Program-made: the position numbers and the translations under genes
From: Bacteroidota bacterium
GTDB taxonomy: Bacteria; Bacteroidota; Bacteroidia; Chitinophagales; Chitinophagaceae
Assembly (NCBI GenBank): GCA_018267575.1
Contig: JAFDYF010000100.1
Span: forward strand, 91,372 to 155,371
Reading direction: 5' to 3'
Length of the DNA stretch: 64,000 bases
In this document: positions 60,367-64,000 of the stretch, piece by piece
Layout: each line of letters begins with the position of its first letter
How positions within the stretch are numbered: position 1 is the stretch's first letter
The notes under the pieces: model-generated
Told to the model about the DNA's origin: nothing
Database searches by the model: none
Seen by the model: the letters and a program-made list of their open reading frames with translations, nothing else

Positions 60367-61347
60367 TTAAACAAGATAACTTTTTTGTTTGAACCAATGC
60401 AATGTATCCGCAAGGGTTTCTTCAAATGGTCGGGGTAAATAACCTAGGTCAAACTTGGCTTTATCGCTGTTGATTTTCCGGTTTCCGGTTGCGGTGGCTT
60501 CCAATGCCTCATTCGTATATAAGGGTTCCGATTTGCCCAACCACGCAATGGCATGTATAATAGGAAGCCCCATTTTTCCAAAAACAATTGGCAGGCTTGC
60601 AGCCCTGATTTTCTTTCCTGAGATATCAGATAGTAGATTGGTCAGTTGGCGAAAACTGTACCATTTGCCCCCAAGCAAATAATTTTCACCGGGCTTTCCC
60701 ATGCTGATGGCATTCACCACTGCCTTGGCCACATCCCTACAATCACAGAAATCAAAACCACCATCAAATACAAAAGGAAGCTTGCCCTTGTACAAATCGA
60801 TAATCACTTTGCCCATTTTGGAAGGTTTGTAGTCGTAAGGGCCAATGATGGAAGTGGGGTTCACTACCAATACTTCCATTTCTGGTTGGTTCATTGAAAG
60901 TGCTATTTGCTGGCCTGCTTTTTTTGAACGGTCATAGGCAAACGCATTTTCATCCACCATGGTTCTTTGTTCATCGAGTATCTCTAAACTGGGTTTTTGT
61001 TTGTAGGCATGTATGGAGCTTACATGCACCACTCTTTTTATCTTGCATTGCTTTGCTGTTTCCATCAGCAGTTTGGTGCCTTCTATATTGGTTTTTGAAA
61101 CAAGGCCATCTGGGTCGCCATTGATGGAAATGATAGCAGCGCAATGTATCAGCGCATCGCAATCTTTCAATAATTGTCGCAGGGTTTCTTGGTTCAACAA
61201 ATCACCCTGAACGATTTCCACTGATAGATCTCCGAAAGTATGGTCACTTTCTCTGACCAATGCCTTGATTTCATAATGACGCCCTATCAGCTCTGGCAAA
61301 ATCGCCGAGCCTAAATGACCCGTTGCGCCTGTGATAGCAATCTTCAT
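60367..61347 (-). CDS. Extended SDR, NAD-dependent epimerase/3-beta-HSD-like
   Basis: A cytosolic extended short-chain dehydrogenase of about 326 residues. GATGHLG (about 7-13) binds the cofactor, HVSSIHAY supplies the active-site Ser and YDRSKK the catalytic Tyr138/Lys142. VVNPTSIIGPYDYKPS resembles 3-beta-hydroxysteroid dehydrogenase and dihydroflavonol reductase relatives. The open frame extends to 61386, but the first 13 codons come from a CTCCTGACT-type simple repeat; the ATG at 61347 gives the family-typical start. It lies upstream of the SRD5A-like gene. Substrate unknown. Confidence 0.87.
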   Translation of the reverse strand: MKIAITGATGHLGSAILPELIGRHYEIKALVRESDHTFGDLSVEIVQGDLLNQETLRQLLKDCDALIHCAAIISINGDPDGLVSKTNIEGTKLLMETAKQCKIKRVVHVSSIHAYKQKPSLEILDEQRTMVDENAFAYDRSKKAGQQIALSMNQPEMEVLVVNPTSIIGPYDYKPSKMGKVIIDLYKGKLPFVFDGGFDFCDCRDVAKAVVNAISMGKPGENYLLGGKWYSFRQLTNLLSDISGKKIRAASLPIVFGKMGLPIIHAIAWLGKSEPLYTNEALEATATGNRKINSDKAKFDLGYLPRPFEETLADTLHWFKQKSYLV

Positions 61348-61493
61348 CCTGTGAATTAATTTTCTTGAAGTTACTAAATCTTCCATCGCTCCTGACTCTT
61401 AACTCCTGACTACAGACTCTCGACTATAAAAGTTTGTTCAAACCTTAAACAAACTATTTTTGTTCATAAACGTTCTTCACAAAAAATAAATCA

Positions 61494-62375
61494 ATGAACT
61501 TAACCGAAACGATCATCATTGCTGGGAAGAGTGACAAACCGCTAACCGTCCGTAGAATGGGCTATGGCACTATGCGTCTTACTGGTGAGGGCATTTATGG
61601 GGAACCTGCAAACAGACCAGAAGCATTGGAAATTTTAAAACAGGCTGTGCGTTCGGGCATCCATTTTTTGGATACCGCCGACTACTACGGGGAAGATGTT
61701 ACAAACCGTTTGATTGCAGAGGCACTATATCCTTATCCCTCGGATTTGATTATTTGTACAAAATTGGGTGGTGCACGCAGACCGGATAAAAGCTGGATAC
61801 CTTTTAATAGTCCAAAAAACCTGCGCACCAGTATCGAGAATAACCTGCGCACATTGAAATTGGAACAAATGCCTCTTGTACACTTTAGGGTGATGCCGGG
61901 AAGCCCTGTGCCCTTAACGGAGTCAATGGAAGCTATGTTTGCTTTGCAAAAAGAAGGAAAAATTTTGCATGTGGGTATCAGCAATGTGAGTCGAGGGGAA
62001 TTGGAAACGGTTATGCAGATGGGGCCTATTGTAACCGTTGAAAACATGTATGGCCATTCGCAACGTGGCACTTGGAAATCGCATTATGGGGAGAACCGGG
62101 GTGGGGAAGAAGTGTTGGATATCTGTGAAGCTCATGGTATACCATTGATACCCTATTTTTCTTTGGTAGCTACTATGCCCAAGAAGGACGCTCGGGTAGC
62201 CACTATTGCACAAAAGCACAATGCCAGCGTGGCTCAGATCAATATCGCTTGGCTTTTACACCGTTCCCCCTGGATCCTACCCATACCGGGCACTTCTTCC
62301 TTAAAACATTTTGAGGAGAATGTGAAAGCTGCACAAATAAAACTAGACCCCGAGGATATGGCCTTTCTAGAATAA
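61494..62375 (+). CDS. Aldo/keto reductase
   Basis: A 293-residue NADPH-dependent reductase with the (beta/alpha)8 AKR fold. The catalytic tetrad is visible: Asp60 and Tyr65 in LDTADYYG, Lys90 in CTKLGG and His130 in PLVHF. The cofactor-end motif is IPGTSSLKHFEENVKAA. The closest AKR type is the general oxidoreductase group; the substrate is unknown. It is divergent from the SDR gene and precedes the second START gene. Confidence 0.9.
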   Translation: MNLTETIIIAGKSDKPLTVRRMGYGTMRLTGEGIYGEPANRPEALEILKQAVRSGIHFLDTADYYGEDVTNRLIAEALYPYPSDLIICTKLGGARRPDKSWIPFNSPKNLRTSIENNLRTLKLEQMPLVHFRVMPGSPVPLTESMEAMFALQKEGKILHVGISNVSRGELETVMQMGPIVTVENMYGHSQRGTWKSHYGENRGGEEVLDICEAHGIPLIPYFSLVATMPKKDARVATIAQKHNASVAQINIAWLLHRSPWILPIPGTSSLKHFEENVKAAQIKLDPEDMAFLE

Positions 62376-62587
62376 GCAGGTCAAAGCTTCTGAATATTTT
62401 AGTTTTTGTATAATGGAAATGATACCCGATCGTTCTTGTTAAAGCAAAGTGTTGGAAAAGAACTTTTGGGTATCTTTTGCTTATAAAGCAAATTGTAGGT
62501 TTGGTAAATAATCTGTTAAAGCTTTATAGCTGGCTGTGAAATGATTAAATTTACATCAAGCATTTTGTATGAATAGAATCTAAAACT

Positions 62588-63205
62588 ATGAAAGCGCTGT
62601 TGGTCTTTATTGGTCTGTTTTCCTCGGTCATGGTATTGCCTGGTCCATCAGGGGCTGTTTGGGAATTGGCAAAGGAAAAGGATGGTATAAAAGTTTTTAC
62701 CCGCCGCTCCGATTTTTCAAAATTCGATGACATTAAAATTGAGACTGACCTTGTGGGCAACCTTTCACAAGTGGCCAAGATTCTGTTGGATGTAGAGAAA
62801 TATCCGGAATGGGCTTATGCCACCAAATCAGCAACGGTGGTACAAAGGATGAGTAATAACGAACTGATTTATTATTCAGAGATAAAAACCCCATGGCCAG
62901 TAAGTAACCGTGATTTTTATGCGCATACAAAAATAACCATAGATTCCGCAACTCGATCTTTAACACTTCTGTCGGAAGGCATGAAAGATTTTCGTCCTGA
63001 GCATAAAGATCTTGTGCGCATCCCTTTTTCAAAAGGGTTTTGGACCATCAGTACTACTTCCAACAAATCACTTCACCTAGAATACGAGTTGCAGATAAAC
63101 CCAGGTGGTTCGGTACCTGCCTGGGTCATCAATATGTTTATTACGAAAGGACCTTTGGAAACGTTCAGCAACCTAAAACAGAAAATGCAGTTGCTCAATA
63201 AGTAG
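62588..63205 (+). CDS. START-domain lipid-transfer-like protein, copy 2
   Basis: A 205-residue exported protein, signal peptide (about 1-23), with one START domain. It is paralogous to the protein at 57463-58068 over its whole length (shared FDDIK, EWAYATKSA, ELIYYSEI, PWPxSNRDFY, NPGGSVPAW and KGPLETF). About half of residues appear identical by eye. No ligand can be named. The preceding 62376-62587 spacer is AT-rich and featureless. Confidence 0.87.
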   Translation: MKALLVFIGLFSSVMVLPGPSGAVWELAKEKDGIKVFTRRSDFSKFDDIKIETDLVGNLSQVAKILLDVEKYPEWAYATKSATVVQRMSNNELIYYSEIKTPWPVSNRDFYAHTKITIDSATRSLTLLSEGMKDFRPEHKDLVRIPFSKGFWTISTTSNKSLHLEYELQINPGGSVPAWVINMFITKGPLETFSNLKQKMQLLNK

Positions 63206-63220
63206 TTTTGGCTACGGTCT

Positions 63221-63802
63221 TTATTCGTGTACTACTTTGTTGTCCTTGTCAATATATAAAATCTTGTCTACTTTCATCACCCGGGCTTCGCCGTTCTCAA
63301 AGGCATTTGCGAAACTGTACATCGGGTTGATTATCCATTTACCCGTTTTGTCGATATAGCCCCAAAGCCCCTTGGCATTGGAAGCGGCTGCCAGTCCTTC
63401 TGAAAAACTATTGGCGTTGGCAAAATTAAATGGGATGACCACCTGCCCAGAGGTATTGATAAAACCGAAATGGTTTTGTTGCGAAACAGCTGCGAGCCCA
63501 TCGCTAAAATTATAAGCATCGTCAAAAATCGGTTCTGTAATGGGTTTGCCAGTGCTGTCTAGATAAAACCATTTCCCATTTTCCTTTACGGCGGTATAGC
63601 CTTCATTGAAAGTGAGGCCATCGTCATATTGGGGTTTGATCATTTCAACGCCTTTCTTGTCCACATATCCTACTTTGCCATCCAGTTTTACTTTGGAGAG
63701 CCCACAAACGCAATTATCTACAGACTCATATTTTTTTTCCCATTTCTGCGCATTGCCCAGCAATGAGGGTAGGAACATTGTAAGTAGCAGTAAGTTTTTC
63801 AT
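63221..63802 (-). CDS. WG-repeat protein
   Basis: A 193-residue exported protein with signal peptide (about 1-19, ending GNAQ) and five WG-type repeats (VGYVDKKGVEMIKPQYDD, WFYLDSTGKPITEPIFDD, FGFINTSGQVVIPFNF, WGYIDKTGKWIINPMY, a partial final ILYIDKDNKV). Such repeats form extracytoplasmic binding surfaces of unknown ligand. It is convergent with START copy 2, with only 15 bp between stops. The last 200 bp of the window hold nothing recognisable. Confidence 0.87.
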   Translation of the reverse strand: MKNLLLLTMFLPSLLGNAQKWEKKYESVDNCVCGLSKVKLDGKVGYVDKKGVEMIKPQYDDGLTFNEGYTAVKENGKWFYLDSTGKPITEPIFDDAYNFSDGLAAVSQQNHFGFINTSGQVVIPFNFANANSFSEGLAAASNAKGLWGYIDKTGKWIINPMYSFANAFENGEARVMKVDKILYIDKDNKVVHE

Positions 63803-64000
63803 GACTTAATTTTTTTAAGATGAAAAATAAAATTCGCTACAAGTTAGTCCCTACTATCCAGCATGGGTATGATTTTAGGAATGTATACTTATGATTTTGG
63901 TTCTAGGGAGAACTTGATTTTGCTCAATAAGATAATATCGGCTTCCACTAGCGTTGCGTTATTGAGTTTTTTAGTTCTTTGAAAGTATTGTCAGTATTGG

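Noticed and set aside
1..64000. CRISPR arrays, rRNA genes, intact IS elements or prophage
   Set aside because: No regularly spaced repeats, rRNA sequence, transposase, integrase or phage structural genes were found on either strand.

Overview
The window looks like chromosome of a Bacteroidota bacterium, most likely Chitinophagaceae-like (a lineage inference from protein style only). Signs are TAnnTTTG-type promoter boxes, AT-rich spacers with weak Shine-Dalgarno sequences, a two-component kinase with a periplasmic propeller, many outer-membrane beta-barrels, DUF3857 proteins, a secreted sulfatase, GH32 and DUF1080 enzymes, and an ECF sigma factor followed by a trans-envelope anti-sigma-like protein. 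About 50 protein genes and one tRNA are supported. No CRISPR array, intact insertion sequence or prophage was seen.

Layout. 0.3-2.8 kb: a HAD phosphatase and a sodium/sugar symporter, convergent. 3.1-13 kb: a nitrosative-stress/respiration block. A perfect 46-bp palindrome precedes a tight six-gene run (ric, DUF488, DUF1858-DUF2249, NnrS-like, DUF59, cytochrome oxidase subunit I). Then come an Rrf2 regulator with three sensing-type cysteines, a membrane protein, a CLC transporter, and an FNR-like Crp regulator with a partner of unknown function. 13-24.1 kb: two sensor kinases and two LuxR-type response regulators. 21.6-28.8 kb: a repeat-rich, gene-poor zone holding three copies of a structured repeat, a MITE-like element, long hairpins and gene fragments, interrupted by a sulfatase and an SGNH lipoprotein. 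28.8-34.4 kb: a Fic protein, tRNA-Leu and housekeeping genes (hscB, saccharopine dehydrogenase-like, trmN6, tsaD). 34.4-38.5 kb: the ECF sigma/anti-sigma unit and a second operon (LVIVD lipoprotein plus barrel) that share a matched promoter. 38.5-45.5 kb: queG and three tandem DUF3857 proteins. 45.6-52.4 kb: xylose (xylB, xylA) and histidine (hutH, hutU) catabolism. 53-56.4 kb: a beta-barrel, a DUF1080 protein and a GH32 fructanase. 56.4-63.8 kb: two START-domain paralogues bracketing a permease, a steroid-5-alpha-reductase-like protein, an SDR and an aldo/keto reductase, then a WG-repeat protein.

How parts work together. In the 3-9.4 kb block, Ric, DUF59 and the DUF2249 proteins fit repair or assembly of metal centres under NO stress. 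The NnrS-like protein and oxidase subunit are haem membrane proteins. The Rrf2 regulator is a good candidate repressor because AAAGTA-N6-TACTTT lies before both ric and its own gene. The sigma/anti-sigma pair plausibly senses an outer-membrane state and drives the LVIVD/barrel operon. The strongest candidates for something undescribed are that sigma circuit with its output operon, the ric palindrome regulon, and the three-copy structured repeat whose stems keep pairing through compensatory changes.
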